Made by a program: the position numbers and the translations under genes | DNA from: Chryseobacterium phosphatilyticum | GTDB taxonomy: Bacteria > Bacteroidota > Bacteroidia > Flavobacteriales > Weeksellaceae | Direction: 5' to 3' | NCBI RefSeq assembly: GCF_002899825.2 | Contig: NZ_PPED02000002.1 | Span: 813,631 to 877,630, forward strand | DNA: 64,000 nucleotides | The notes under the pieces: model-generated | What the model was told of the DNA's origin: nothing | Seen by the model: the letters and a program-made list of their open reading frames with translations, nothing else | Databases searched by the model: none | In this document: positions 52,650 through 61,616 of the stretch, one piece after another | Layout of the letters: each line of letters starts with the position of its first letter | Position numbering within the stretch: position 1 is the stretch's first letter

Positions 52650-53042
52650 CTATTGTATTTCAGTACAGATTTCGACCAGATAATTGTTGGGGTCTTTGAT
52701 ATATGCCGTTTTTTGGCCCCAGGGTTTTACGGCAATATCTTCATATAAAGTAGCTCCGTTTTTGATTGCTTTTTCAACCAATTCTTCAACATTATCAGTG
52801 GTAAAGCCTAATTCTATTCCGAAAGGTTTTTCTCCTGACTTGGAGTGCACAAACCCTGCTTTTATGTTTGATGATGCCAGATTGATAGAAGCAAAGGAAA
52901 GGCTGGTCTCCCCCGTTGATAGTTCTCCGTAATCTTTTTCAGGGGTAATGAATTTTATTTCGGCTTCAAAAGTGTTTTTATAGAAATTCATAGATTGTTC
53001 CACATCTTTTACATACAGAATTACATATTTAAATTTAATCAT
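52650..53042 (-). CDS. VOC-family (glyoxalase/bleomycin-resistance-like) protein
   Basis: 130-residue vicinal-oxygen-chelate protein with two beta-alpha-beta-beta-beta modules (YVKDVEQSMNFYKNTFEAEI and ELVEKAIKNGATLYEDIAVK, KTAYIKDPNNYLVEICTE). Metal-ligand positions typical of dioxygenases are only partly kept, so it may be a binding or lyase-type member. It precedes the GNAT gene by 5 bases on the same transcript; such pairs often handle small toxic or antibiotic molecules. Confidence 0.8.
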   Translation of the reverse strand: MIKFKYVILYVKDVEQSMNFYKNTFEAEIKFITPEKDYGELSTGETSLSFASINLASSNIKAGFVHSKSGEKPFGIELGFTTDNVEELVEKAIKNGATLYEDIAVKPWGQKTAYIKDPNNYLVEICTEIQ

Positions 53043-53074
53043 AGTATTGGGTTAAAATATTGCTTAATATTAAC

Positions 53075-53848
53075 TTAAATATAGTTCTCATCTTCCACCA
53101 GCTCAATATAAGGTCCGTTCAAAGGATAGTATTTCATGCCTCCAAAATGGCCAAAGTGGAGTGTGTATTTTTGTGTAAGATGTCTTACTTTATTTCCGAA
53201 CGAATTAATGTCGATAGTTTGGATGCTATCTTTGCACTGTCTGCCATTGGTGAAAAATAACATCAGATTGCACTGATCCTTGAAGTCATAATCGTTATAA
53301 TGGAAAACCTTGATATTTTCTTCTTTGCAAATTGAAGCGAGGTTCCGAAGGAAATCTTTTTTCGAGATTAAAGGCAGATTACAATCAATTCTGATTGAAA
53401 GGACCTCTGCGTTATTTTTTTTGAAGTCTGAACCTACTATCTGAATGAAATGATAATCGATTTTTTTGAATTCTTCCCTTTCAGGAAGATAACTTTTAGC
53501 CAACTGGATGTTAAAAGGGGTACATTGATCCAGCAACTTTGCATTTTCGCGAATTAATAATTCTTCTATTTTCAGGGCAAACTGAAAATGATAATCGAAA
53601 AGCTGATGATCTCCTATACTGATGACAAACTGATTGCCGTCGATACTCAGATGTAAAAAGGTTCTTTTAAACTCTGATTTAAGATCCTCTAATTTTTGGA
53701 TGAAATGATCGGTATTATTAATCCGGACTTTCGCTATCAGCTCAGCATCGTTATCGGCATGGCCTCCATGTCCTTCATAGAACTTGAAAAACTTGAAATG
53801 GTATAAATTTTCCGGAAATTTAAAATACCAATATACCCCTAAAATCAT
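53075..53848 (-). CDS. Hypothetical protein of about 257 aa
   Basis: Predicted cytoplasmic protein, 257 residues from ATG 53848. An ATG 51 bases earlier lies at or upstream of the likely transcription start: a TAATTTTG box is at 53879-53886 on the minus strand, with TTTG at 53904-53907 (17-base spacer). The protein contains FKFYEGHGGHADNDAELI and a later HFGHFGGMKYYPL; both are rich in His, Gly and aromatic residues. No family was recognised. It stands alone between the pafA gene (divergent) and the VOC gene. Confidence 0.6.
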   Translation of the reverse strand: MILGVYWYFKFPENLYHFKFFKFYEGHGGHADNDAELIAKVRINNTDHFIQKLEDLKSEFKRTFLHLSIDGNQFVISIGDHQLFDYHFQFALKIEELLIRENAKLLDQCTPFNIQLAKSYLPEREEFKKIDYHFIQIVGSDFKKNNAEVLSIRIDCNLPLISKKDFLRNLASICKEENIKVFHYNDYDFKDQCNLMLFFTNGRQCKDSIQTIDINSFGNKVRHLTQKYTLHFGHFGGMKYYPLNGPYIELVEDENYI

Positions 53849-53878
53849 AATAGAATCAGTTGATAATTTGTAAAATAT

Positions 53879-53907
53879 CAAAATTAAATAAAATTTCATA
53901 TGCCAAA
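53879..53907 (-). promoter_or_regulatory. Promoter of the 257-aa hypothetical gene
   Basis: On the minus strand, TTTG (plus 53904-53907), a 17-base spacer and TAATTTTG (plus 53879-53886). This supports the start at 53848 rather than the upstream ATG. Confidence 0.5.
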
Positions 53908-53951
53908 ACTTTCAAAACACTTAAATTTGTGATCAATAAAATTTTACTTGG

Positions 53952-55592
53952 ATGCTTAGGAACATTTCAATTGCGGCAGCTACTTTCCTGTCCGTAGTTA
54001 CAATCAATGCACAGAAGAATACTCAATTGGAAAGACCAAAATTGGTCGTTGGTCTGGTAGTAGATCAGATGCGTTGGGACTATTTATATCGTTTTTACGG
54101 TAAATATGGAAATGATGGATTTAAAAGGCTGTTGAATACCGGATATTCTTTAAATAACGTGCACATTCCTTATGTTCCTACCATTACGGCGTTGGGACAT
54201 ACATGTATTTATACAGGATCAGTACCTGCAATCCATGGAATTGCCGGAAATGACTGGACGGATAAAGAAACAGGTAAAGGAGTATATTGTACGGCAGACG
54301 AATCTGTTCAGCCGGTGGGAACAACGAATACCAGAACAGGAAGCCATTCTCCCAAAAACCTTTGGTCTACAACTGTAACCGATGAATTGAGATTGGCTAC
54401 CAATTTCCAGGGAAAGGTAATAGGGGTATCTTTGAAAGACCGTGCTTCTATACTTCCTGCAGGACATACGCCAAACGGAGCTTTCTGGTTTGATGACAGT
54501 ACCGGAAACTTTATAACCAGTACATGGTATATGAATGATCTTCCTCAATGGGTAAAATCATTCAACTCTCAGAATCTGCCTGAAAAATTAGTGGCTAATG
54601 GCTGGAATACTTTACTTCCAATTAATCAATATACGGAAAGTGCACCGGATAATTCTCCTTGGGAAGGATTACTGGGAAGTTCCAAAACACCTACTTTCCC
54701 TTATAGCAATCTGGCCCAGGATTATAAGACTAAAAAAGACAACATTCGTTATACCCCTTTTGGAAATACATTGACCTTAAAGCTTGCGGAAGCTTCTGTT
54801 GAGGGTGAAAAACTGGGCGGAGACAATATTACCGACTTCCTGGCAATTAACCTTGCTTCTACGGATTATGCGGGACATAAATTCGGACCGAACTCTATTG
54901 AGGTAGAGGATGTATATATCAGACTGGATCAGGATTTGGCAGAATTCTTCAAGTATCTTGATTCAAAAGTAGGAAAAGGAGAATATACCGTTTTCCTTTC
55001 AGCTGATCATGGGGGAGCACATTCGGTAGGTTTTCTTAAAGAACATAAAATAACAACAGGTTTCTTTGGTGAAGGAGCAGAAAAGGATCTTAACCAAAAA
55101 TTGAAGGATAAGTTCGGAGCAGATAAACTGATCAATGCTATTGATAACTATCAGATTTATTTTGACAGAAAGGTGTTGGCAGACAGTAAGCTTGAACTGG
55201 ATGATGTAAGAAACTTTACAGTTAAAGAACTTGAAAAAGATCCTACTGTTTTATATGCTGTTTCTGTGGATAAAGTTCAGGAATCGAGCATTCCGGAGCC
55301 CATCAAACAAAGAATTATCAATGGAATCAACAGACAAAGAAGCGGTGATATTCAATTGATTTCTCACGACTCTATGCTACCACCATATTCAAAAACGGGA
55401 ACGACCCACAGCGTATGGAATTCTTATGATTCACATATTCCATTGATCTTTATGGGATGGGGAATCCAGCATGGAGAAAGTAATAAGGCTTATCATATGA
55501 CAGATATTGCACCTACGGTATCTTCTCTATTGAAAATCCAATTCCCAAGTGGAAATGTTGGAAACCCAATTACAGAAGCTATCGGGAAATAA
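53952..55592 (+). CDS. pafA: Alkaline phosphatase PafA
   Basis: 546-residue periplasmic phosphomonoesterase with signal peptide ending TINAQ. All active-site residues known for PafA of Elizabethkingia fall at the same numbers: zinc ligands Asp38, Asp305, His309, Asp352, His353 and His486, nucleophile Thr79 (VPTITALGH), Asn100, Lys162 and Arg164 (SLKDRAS). It is thus the Ca-independent PafA type rather than PhoA. It hydrolyses phosphate monoesters constitutively in many Bacteroidota. No Pho box can be seen in the short gap. It ends at a terminator. Confidence 0.95.
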   Translation: MLRNISIAAATFLSVVTINAQKNTQLERPKLVVGLVVDQMRWDYLYRFYGKYGNDGFKRLLNTGYSLNNVHIPYVPTITALGHTCIYTGSVPAIHGIAGNDWTDKETGKGVYCTADESVQPVGTTNTRTGSHSPKNLWSTTVTDELRLATNFQGKVIGVSLKDRASILPAGHTPNGAFWFDDSTGNFITSTWYMNDLPQWVKSFNSQNLPEKLVANGWNTLLPINQYTESAPDNSPWEGLLGSSKTPTFPYSNLAQDYKTKKDNIRYTPFGNTLTLKLAEASVEGEKLGGDNITDFLAINLASTDYAGHKFGPNSIEVEDVYIRLDQDLAEFFKYLDSKVGKGEYTVFLSADHGGAHSVGFLKEHKITTGFFGEGAEKDLNQKLKDKFGADKLINAIDNYQIYFDRKVLADSKLELDDVRNFTVKELEKDPTVLYAVSVDKVQESSIPEPIKQRIINGINRQRSGDIQLISHDSMLPPYSKTGTTHSVWNSYDSHIPLIFMGWGIQHGESNKAYHMTDIAPTVSSLLKIQFPSGNVGNPITEAIGK

Positions 55593-55615
55593 TGTAATAC
55601 CATTTATATTGTAAT

Positions 55616-55654
55616 AAACAGCTGCTTTCAGTATTGAAGGCAGCTGTTTATTTT
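55616..55654 (+). terminator. Terminator of pafA
   Basis: AAACAGCTGC (55616-55625) pairs with GCAGCTGTTT (55640-55649); the stem continues inward with a G-T pair and is followed by a T-rich stretch. Confidence 0.85.
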
Positions 55655-55715
55655 ATAGAGAAGTAGTCCTATATTATTGTAAATTTGAACTGTTATCTCT
55701 ACATTACCTCTTCCT

Positions 55716-55746
55716 TTTGTTCAATACATTTAAAAAGCTATCTTTG
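55716..55746 (+). promoter_or_regulatory. Promoter of the cobalamin riboswitch/BtuB operon
   Basis: TTTG at 55716-55719, a 19-base spacer and TATCTTTG at 55739-55746: a perfect Bacteroidota promoter just before the riboswitch. Confidence 0.8.
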
Positions 55747-55750
55747 CAAA

Positions 55751-55918
55751 AAATTTGGTTTCCAGTATATTGGAATGAAAAGGGAATCGGGTGTAACTCC
55801 CGGACTGTCCCCGCAACTGTAAATCGCAATAAAAATTTCTGTAAAAAGCCACTGTGTAGAAACGGGAAGGTGCAGAAAGCGAAAGTCAGGAGACCTGCCA
55901 GATTTATAATCCAAAACA
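55751..55918 (+). promoter_or_regulatory. Cobalamin (B12) riboswitch
   Basis: All hallmark segments of the cobalamin aptamer are in order: GGGAATCGGGTG with TAACTCCCGG, TCCCCGCAACTGTAAATCG, GCCACTG at 55848-55854, GGGAAGG, and the B12 box AGTCAGGAGACCTGCC at 55884-55899. The outer stem P1 is TTTGG near 55754 with CCAAA near 55911. Downstream, GGAGGA (55929-55934) is a rare clear Shine-Dalgarno site before the BtuB-like ATG at 55948, which suggests control of translation initiation. Binding of adenosyl- or other cobalamins would lower BtuB expression. Confidence 0.93.
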
Positions 55919-55947
55919 TATTGCTTTCGGAGGAAAAGTAAAAGAGT

Positions 55948-57786
55948 ATGAGTATAAAAAGATCTTTAGTACTGCTTTTTTCATCTTATGGTTGTTTTCT
56001 TTTTGCACAAGAGAAAGCTATTGATACTATTTATGTCTTCGACAGTCAGATCAATAAAGTCAAGCTTTTTCATCCTGTAAAGACCATTACTACTGAAGAG
56101 GCAGAGAAAAATTCAACCAATCTTTCAGAACTGCTAAGATTTCAGTCTCCTGTTTATATTAAGGAAAATGGACGTGGTGCAGTTTCTTCACCTTCTTTTA
56201 GGGGAACTACTGCCCAACAGACTGCTTTTGTCTGGAACGGAATTAATATCAATTCTGCTTTTTTAGGACAGGGAGATATCAACAATATTGCCTTATTGGG
56301 ATATGACCAGATTGGGGTAAAAGCTGGCGGCGGAAGTGTTATCTATGGCTCCGGTGCTATTGGCGGGAGTATTCACCTTAATAATAATCTTGATTTTAAT
56401 AAAGGGTTTCATGGCTCTTTATTTTCTGAAGTGGCTTCTTTTAATACTTATAATAACCTGATTAAAGGCTCATATAGTAACGAAAAATTGAGCTTTCAGG
56501 CTTCAGGAAATCATTCTTTAAGTGAGAATGATTATAAGGTTGAACTGAAAGATGGAAGAAAGTATACCAATAACAGTGGGAAATATTATAACACTAACTT
56601 TAATGTATCTGCTGCATATAAAATAGCTCCCCACCATCAGATTTCATGGATTTCAGAGTTTTTTAACGGGATGCAGCATTATCCGGTTTTCTTTGAAACA
56701 GAAAAGGGTACAAAATATGGAACTCAAAATGTCAGAAGCTTAGTTTCCTGGGATTGGAATACAACACGGTTTACCAATTCATTCAAAGCTGCCTATACGG
56801 AAGAAAATTTTCAATATTATGGTAATATTGACGGTCCGGAAACCAGTGGAGGTGTAGGAAAGAACTATATTGTGAAAAATGATTTTAATTATTTTCTTAC
56901 TCCAAAATGGAACTTTAATATTATTGGAGAATACCAGTTGAATAAAGGAAATGGGGAAGGAACTTCAATGCTTGGAGATGTTCGTAGAAATGCTGGTTAT
57001 GTAGCCGGGTTAATACGCTATTTTGCTGCGAAAGATTTGCGCTTTGAAGCTGGAATACGAAAGGATTTTGTAGAAGAAATCAGCTCACCGCTTTTATTTT
57101 CTTTTTCAGGAAAATGGAATGCCACACAGTGGTATCATGTAGGACTAAGTGTTTCGAGGAACTTTAAAGCTCCAACATTTAATGATTTATATTGGCAACC
57201 GGGAGGAAATAAAGATCTATTACCTGAAACTTCCTATCAGCTGGAGTTGAGGAACCAATTTAAAGTAAAAGATATTACGCTATCCGTTACTCCTTATTAC
57301 ATGGATATCAGAGATATGATCAGATGGCTTCCGACTTCTGCGTGGTACTATGCTGCCTCAAATACCAATAAAGTAGAAGCTTATGGTGTAGAAGCTCAGG
57401 TTGAGTATGAGAAAAGATTTGGAAAACACTTTTTGAAATCAAATCTGGGATATTCTTATACCAGGTCTACAGATCTTGATATTCAAAAACAACTGATGTA
57501 TGTGCCTTTCCATAAATTTGTGGGGGGGATCGACTATCAATATGATTTTGTGAAAGTATATGTGCAAGGAATGTTTAACGGGCTGACCTATACAGACTCT
57601 AATGAAATCAAAGACCAGGCTTTAGACGCTTATTTTGTCATGAATACCGGGATTAGAGCAACATTTCTTAGAAATTATACGTTAGGTTTTAAAATAAGTA
57701 ATATTTTTAACAAAACTTATTATACTATGAGGTATTATCCACTTCCTGGAAGAAATTATAGTATAAATTTAAACATTAACTTTTAA
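55948..57786 (+). CDS. btuB: BtuB-like TonB-dependent vitamin B12 receptor
   Basis: 612-residue TonB-dependent outer-membrane receptor (signal peptide MSIKRSLVLLFSSYGCFLFA). Plug: LSELLRFQSPVYIKENGRGA and GGSVIYGSGAIGGSIHLNN. The barrel ends in NINF with a terminal aromatic. The gene follows a B12 riboswitch directly, and the next gene is BtuG-like, so cobalamin transport is the strong reading. The size fits the BtuB group (about 600) more than the larger peptide or sugar receptors. Its start is fixed by the Shine-Dalgarno site and the riboswitch. Confidence 0.92.
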   Translation: MSIKRSLVLLFSSYGCFLFAQEKAIDTIYVFDSQINKVKLFHPVKTITTEEAEKNSTNLSELLRFQSPVYIKENGRGAVSSPSFRGTTAQQTAFVWNGININSAFLGQGDINNIALLGYDQIGVKAGGGSVIYGSGAIGGSIHLNNNLDFNKGFHGSLFSEVASFNTYNNLIKGSYSNEKLSFQASGNHSLSENDYKVELKDGRKYTNNSGKYYNTNFNVSAAYKIAPHHQISWISEFFNGMQHYPVFFETEKGTKYGTQNVRSLVSWDWNTTRFTNSFKAAYTEENFQYYGNIDGPETSGGVGKNYIVKNDFNYFLTPKWNFNIIGEYQLNKGNGEGTSMLGDVRRNAGYVAGLIRYFAAKDLRFEAGIRKDFVEEISSPLLFSFSGKWNATQWYHVGLSVSRNFKAPTFNDLYWQPGGNKDLLPETSYQLELRNQFKVKDITLSVTPYYMDIRDMIRWLPTSAWYYAASNTNKVEAYGVEAQVEYEKRFGKHFLKSNLGYSYTRSTDLDIQKQLMYVPFHKFVGGIDYQYDFVKVYVQGMFNGLTYTDSNEIKDQALDAYFVMNTGIRATFLRNYTLGFKISNIFNKTYYTMRYYPLPGRNYSINLNINF

Positions 57787-57802
57787 AATAAATTAATTGC
57801 AT

Positions 57803-58882
57803 ATGAATATCAGAAAAATTTTACCCCTTGCATTACTATCAGCATTACTTTTCAGTGTTTCCTGTAGTAATGATATTGACTTAGGTACAGAAACAAATCT
57901 TCCTACAAGTTATGAAAAAGGAGTCCTTATTGCTAATGAAGGAGGTTTCACAACACCAACGGCAGATGTTTCTTTTTTAAGTAATACTTTGACATACGGA
58001 TATAATAATATCTATACCAATACCAATAAGGAAGAACTTGGAAAAGTCCTTCAAAGTATAGGATTAAATGGAGACCGCGCTTATTTGGTTTCTAACATTC
58101 CGAATAAGATTGATATCGTTAATCGTACTAATTTCAAAAAGACAGCGACAGTAACTGCCAATCTTGATAATGCAAGATATATTGCTTTTTCAGGAGATAA
58201 ATATTATGTGACCAACAACAACTTTGCGACAGTTCCTAATGTAAGAAAAGTGAATGTCTATAATGTTTCAGACAATGCTTTTGTAACCAGTGTTAATTTT
58301 CCTCGTTATGCGGAAAAAATAGTAGCTGCTGAAGGAAATATTATTGTTCAGACAGATGGTGTTGGGTATGCTACAACAGCACCATATGCTGCGTATCCAA
58401 CGGGTTATACAGTTACGGTAGTTAAGCCGTCTACAAATACAGCAGATCAAACGATTACTCTTCCGAGCAAAGGAATTATAAGAGATCTTATTTCTTATAA
58501 TGGAATTGCATATGTGCTGGCTTCTGATGATGCAGATTCTTATATCTATAAGATAAATTCTGCAGCGGGAACTTATACAACAACAACTATTACAGGAATT
58601 CCTCAGGGATTGAAGCTGAGAGCTGATAATGATACATTCTACCTTCTTACAGGGAGTAAAGCAGTATTTAAAATGAGTATGAACTCTACTGTTGTTCCCA
58701 ATGTACCTCTTTTATCCTTATTTGGTAATGTATATGGATTTGATGTCATTGATAACAAAATTTATGCTTCTGACGCAAGCTTCTCAACAGCTAGTAAAGT
58801 GTATGTTTATGATACTGCAGGAGGAAATTTATTGGCAAATTTTAATGCAGGAATCGGTACCAACGGTTTCTATAAAAATTAA
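57803..58882 (+). CDS. BtuG-like beta-propeller surface lipoprotein (DUF5074/YncE-like)
   Basis: 359 residues from ATG 57803 (a TTG 6 bases earlier is not needed). Lipobox FSVSC gives a lipoprotein. The body is repeated beta-blades typical of a YncE-like propeller (for example LIANEGGFTTPTADVSFLS, VNYNVSDNAFVTSV-type strands). In Bacteroides the B12-binding surface lipoprotein BtuG has this fold and is encoded with BtuB. The position here, one gene after btuB under the same riboswitch, makes a cobalamin-capturing role likely. It lies 16 bases after btuB. Confidence 0.78.
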   Translation: MNIRKILPLALLSALLFSVSCSNDIDLGTETNLPTSYEKGVLIANEGGFTTPTADVSFLSNTLTYGYNNIYTNTNKEELGKVLQSIGLNGDRAYLVSNIPNKIDIVNRTNFKKTATVTANLDNARYIAFSGDKYYVTNNNFATVPNVRKVNVYNVSDNAFVTSVNFPRYAEKIVAAEGNIIVQTDGVGYATTAPYAAYPTGYTVTVVKPSTNTADQTITLPSKGIIRDLISYNGIAYVLASDDADSYIYKINSAAGTYTTTTITGIPQGLKLRADNDTFYLLTGSKAVFKMSMNSTVVPNVPLLSLFGNVYGFDVIDNKIYASDASFSTASKVYVYDTAGGNLLANFNAGIGTNGFYKN

Positions 58883-58886
58883 AAAT

Positions 58887-58918
58887 TACGCTTCGGCGTA
58901 CATTATATAATTTTTTAT
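58887..58918 (+). terminator. Terminator of the B12 operon (TTCG loop)
   Basis: TACGC (58887-58891), TTCG loop, GCGTA (58896-58900), then a T-rich run. Confidence 0.75.
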
Positions 58919-58942
58919 TTTTTTCATCATTTGTGTTTTTTT

Positions 58943-58969
58943 CCGGCCGGTTTCGAAGAAACCGGCCGG
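58943..58969. repeat. GC-rich palindrome CCGGCCGGTTTC, loop GAA
   Basis: Perfect 12-bp arms at 58943-58954 and 58958-58969 in an AT-rich gap. It can act as a further terminator between converging genes. Confidence 0.8.
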
Positions 58970-59006
58970 CTTTGTTTTCAGTATTTTGTAATCAGGACAT
59001 AAATAA

Positions 59007-59033
59007 TTTCGGCGGGATGAAATCCCGCCGAAA
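59007..59033. repeat. GC-rich palindrome TTTCGGCGGGAT, loop GAA
   Basis: Perfect 12-bp arms at 59007-59018 and 59022-59033, again with loop GAA, 37 bases after the previous palindrome. It may terminate the minus-strand gene that ends at 59052. Confidence 0.8.
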
Positions 59034-59051
59034 CTATTATTTGTGTTAATT

Positions 59052-60473
59052 CTATTGTATTACGAGTCCTAGTTTTTCAGCTTCAGCAATTACAAATTTT
59101 GTAGCTTCTTCTTTTTCATTAGGAATTTCGCCTTCAAGAATGGCCTCTTTTACCTTTTCTTTTAGAATCCCAATCTCACGGCCTGGTTTTAGATTAAACA
59201 TTTCCATGATCTCTTCTCCTGTGATAGGAGGCTGGAAGTTTCTCACCTGATCTTTTTCTTCCACTTCTTTGATCTTAACGGCCACATATTCAAAATTTCT
59301 TTTAAATTTCTCCTGCTTTTTAGAATTTTTGGTTGTAATATCTGCCTTGCAAAGTGTAAAAAGTTCTTCAAGATTTTCCCCGGCATCAAATAGAAGTCTT
59401 CTCAATGCAGAATCCGAAGCATCATCGGTAATTAAGGCAATAGGACGGGATGAAAGCTTTACCATTTTCTGTACATATTTCATGTCAGTTCCTAATGGCA
59501 ATTTAAGTCTTTGGAAAAGAGTTTTTACCATTTTTGAACCTAAAAATTCATGCCCATGGAATGTCCAGCCTGTTCCTTCAACAAATCTTTTAGTAGGAGC
59601 TTTTCCGATATCATGAAGTAATGCAGCCCAACGCAGCCAAAGATTGTCTGTATTCTCAGAGATATTATCGACAACTTCCAGAGTATGGTAGAAGTTATCT
59701 TTGTGAGTTTGTCCTTCCACTTCCTCTACTCCTTTCAACTCTATGAGTTCAGGAATAATAAGTTTTAGAAGTCCGGTTTGTTCCATTAATTTGAATCCTA
59801 CAGAAGGTTTTTCAGAAAGCATGATTTTATTAAACTCTACCATGATTCTTTCCATAGAAACAATCTTAATTCTTTCTGCTTCCTGTTTGATTGCATTCAG
59901 AGAATTTTCCTCAATATTGAATTTTAAAGTGGAAGCAAAGCGTACCGCCCTCATCATTCTTAAAGGATCATCAGAATAAGTTTGTGCCGGCTCTAATGGT
60001 GTTCTTAAGATTTCTTTTTCAAGATCTTCAATGCCATTAAACGGATCGATCAGTTCGCCAAAATTACCCTTATTTAAAGAAATAGCCATCGCATTGATGG
60101 TAAAGTCTCTTCTTTTCTGGTCATCTTCCAAAGTTCCACCTTCTACTTCAGGTTTTCTACTGTTTTCGGTATAACTTTCTTTTCTTGCCCCTACGAACTC
60201 CAGCTCAAGATCTTTATATTTGATCATTGCCGTTCCATAGGTCTTGAATACGGAAACCTTCAGCTTAGGATCAATATCCTGAGCCACATTTTGAGCAAGC
60301 TCAATACCACTTTGTTCCGTGACAAAGTCAATATCTGTAGAAGCTTTTCTTTTCATCAAAAGATCTCTCACATAACCCCCAACGATGTATACAGATTGAT
60401 TATTCCTTTCTGCAGCTGCAGAAATTATTTTAAAAAGTTTTAAATTTTTATTTTGAGTCAGATTAATTTTCAT
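59052..60473 (-). CDS. cca: CCA-adding tRNA nucleotidyltransferase with HD domain
   Basis: 473-residue nucleotidyltransferase. The catalytic motif is VYIVGGYVRDLLMKRKASTD with the DxD aspartates (STDIDFV, near 47 and 49). Next come the RRDFTINAMAI motif and the ERI-type specificity region. The HD domain is at WAALLHDIGKAPTK. Class II CCA-adding enzymes and poly(A) polymerases share this core; in Bacteroidota this layout is normally the CCA enzyme, which repairs tRNA 3' ends. No clear link to its neighbours. Confidence 0.9.
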   Translation of the reverse strand: MKINLTQNKNLKLFKIISAAAERNNQSVYIVGGYVRDLLMKRKASTDIDFVTEQSGIELAQNVAQDIDPKLKVSVFKTYGTAMIKYKDLELEFVGARKESYTENSRKPEVEGGTLEDDQKRRDFTINAMAISLNKGNFGELIDPFNGIEDLEKEILRTPLEPAQTYSDDPLRMMRAVRFASTLKFNIEENSLNAIKQEAERIKIVSMERIMVEFNKIMLSEKPSVGFKLMEQTGLLKLIIPELIELKGVEEVEGQTHKDNFYHTLEVVDNISENTDNLWLRWAALLHDIGKAPTKRFVEGTGWTFHGHEFLGSKMVKTLFQRLKLPLGTDMKYVQKMVKLSSRPIALITDDASDSALRRLLFDAGENLEELFTLCKADITTKNSKKQEKFKRNFEYVAVKIKEVEEKDQVRNFQPPITGEEIMEMFNLKPGREIGILKEKVKEAILEGEIPNEKEEATKFVIAEAEKLGLVIQ

Positions 60474-60510
60474 CGTTTATAATAGCGTCAATTTCTACCA
60501 ATGTTGCTCA

Positions 60511-60855
60511 TTAATCATAATGGGCATACATTTTATTAATTTGTCCTTCTTCATTAAAGAACATCACTTCAACAGCATGCTTGTTCATAATAGACTTATA
60601 AAATAATGCTACAGAATCAACCCCAGCTGTTACATGAATCAGATCGAAATGAAGATCCGGAAATTTTTCTAATGCCTTTTTCCAATATTCACAGACAGCA
60701 CCTTTTCCTTTTAATGAACTTTCTTTGCCTCCGGTAGCCATTACGATCATCGGTGTCGTAATTTCAATATCTTCAGAATAATGTGAAAGTATATCTTCCA
60801 AATCATGAGAGTTCCAGGCATTTACCCATGTTTGAGCAAATTTTTGATGGTTCAT
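60511..60855 (-). CDS. SnoaL/NTF2-like protein
   Basis: 114-residue single-domain NTF2-like fold (FAQTWVNAWNSHDLEDILSH at the start, as in SnoaL-like families). No catalytic residues can be assigned. It is upstream of the CCA gene on the same strand with a 37-base gap and could be co-transcribed with it. Function unknown. Confidence 0.7.
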   Translation of the reverse strand: MNHQKFAQTWVNAWNSHDLEDILSHYSEDIEITTPMIVMATGGKESSLKGKGAVCEYWKKALEKFPDLHFDLIHVTAGVDSVALFYKSIMNKHAVEVMFFNEEGQINKMYAHYD

Positions 60856-60964
60856 AGCATGTATTTTATGAATTGAAGTTTTGCAAAGATAAAACTAAAA
60901 AAAGAAATCCTGCCGATATGTACTGGCAAGACTTCAAAAATAAATCAGGTAAAACAGAATTTTA

Positions 60965-61513
60965 TTATTCTCTAAGAACTTTTATTCTGTTGTCAGCCCA
61001 TATTTTAATCACAGAAGAACCTGAATATTTTGAAACTTTTTCTCTGTCTTCTTCTACAGCATAATCTACAAGTTTGATCATTTCCGGAGAAATATCTGAA
61101 AATTTCAAAGGACTTTTATCACCACTGAAGTTGGCCGATGTCGATACCAAAGGCTTATTGAGCTTGGTAATTAATTTTTTACAAAAATCATTCTTTACCA
61201 ATCTGATCCCAATACTTCCGTCCTCAGCAAGTAATTCTTTAGGAAGGCCTCTTGGATTATCGTATACAATAGTCACCGGTTTTTCACTCAGATCAATAAT
61301 TTCCCAGGCCATTTCAGGAACATCTACCAAATCCTGAAGTCTCTTTTCAGACTCTACCAGAATAATCATAGACTTATTCTTTTCCCTTTTTTTAATGTCA
61401 AAAATTTTATTGACAGCCTCTATATTGGTGGCATCACAACCAATCCCCCAAATTGTATCAGTAGGATAGAGTATGGTTCCACCGGATTGTAAGACTTCTA
61501 TAATATGCTCCAT
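60965..61513 (-). CDS. tsaC: Threonylcarbamoyl-AMP synthase (TsaC/YrdC family)
   Basis: 182-residue YrdC-domain protein. It has ILYPTDTIWGIGCDATN with the KxR/SxN-type nucleotide pocket (KKREKNKSMIILV, LVSTSANFSGD). It makes threonylcarbamoyl-adenylate from threonine, bicarbonate and ATP for the t6A modification of ANN-decoding tRNAs. It lacks the C-terminal Sua5 domain, so it is the short form. It lies near the CCA gene, so two tRNA-maturation genes are close together. Confidence 0.92.
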   Translation of the reverse strand: MEHIIEVLQSGGTILYPTDTIWGIGCDATNIEAVNKIFDIKKREKNKSMIILVESEKRLQDLVDVPEMAWEIIDLSEKPVTIVYDNPRGLPKELLAEDGSIGIRLVKNDFCKKLITKLNKPLVSTSANFSGDKSPLKFSDISPEMIKLVDYAVEEDREKVSKYSGSSVIKIWADNRIKVLRE

Positions 61514-61616
61514 AATTGTTTCGAATTCAAATCAGTCGTTAAAGGTAGAAAATCTAGGTTTTTTAGACAAAAAATTAACCTGTAAATGAAATAGGATGTT
61601 GAAGTATTTTTAGGTT

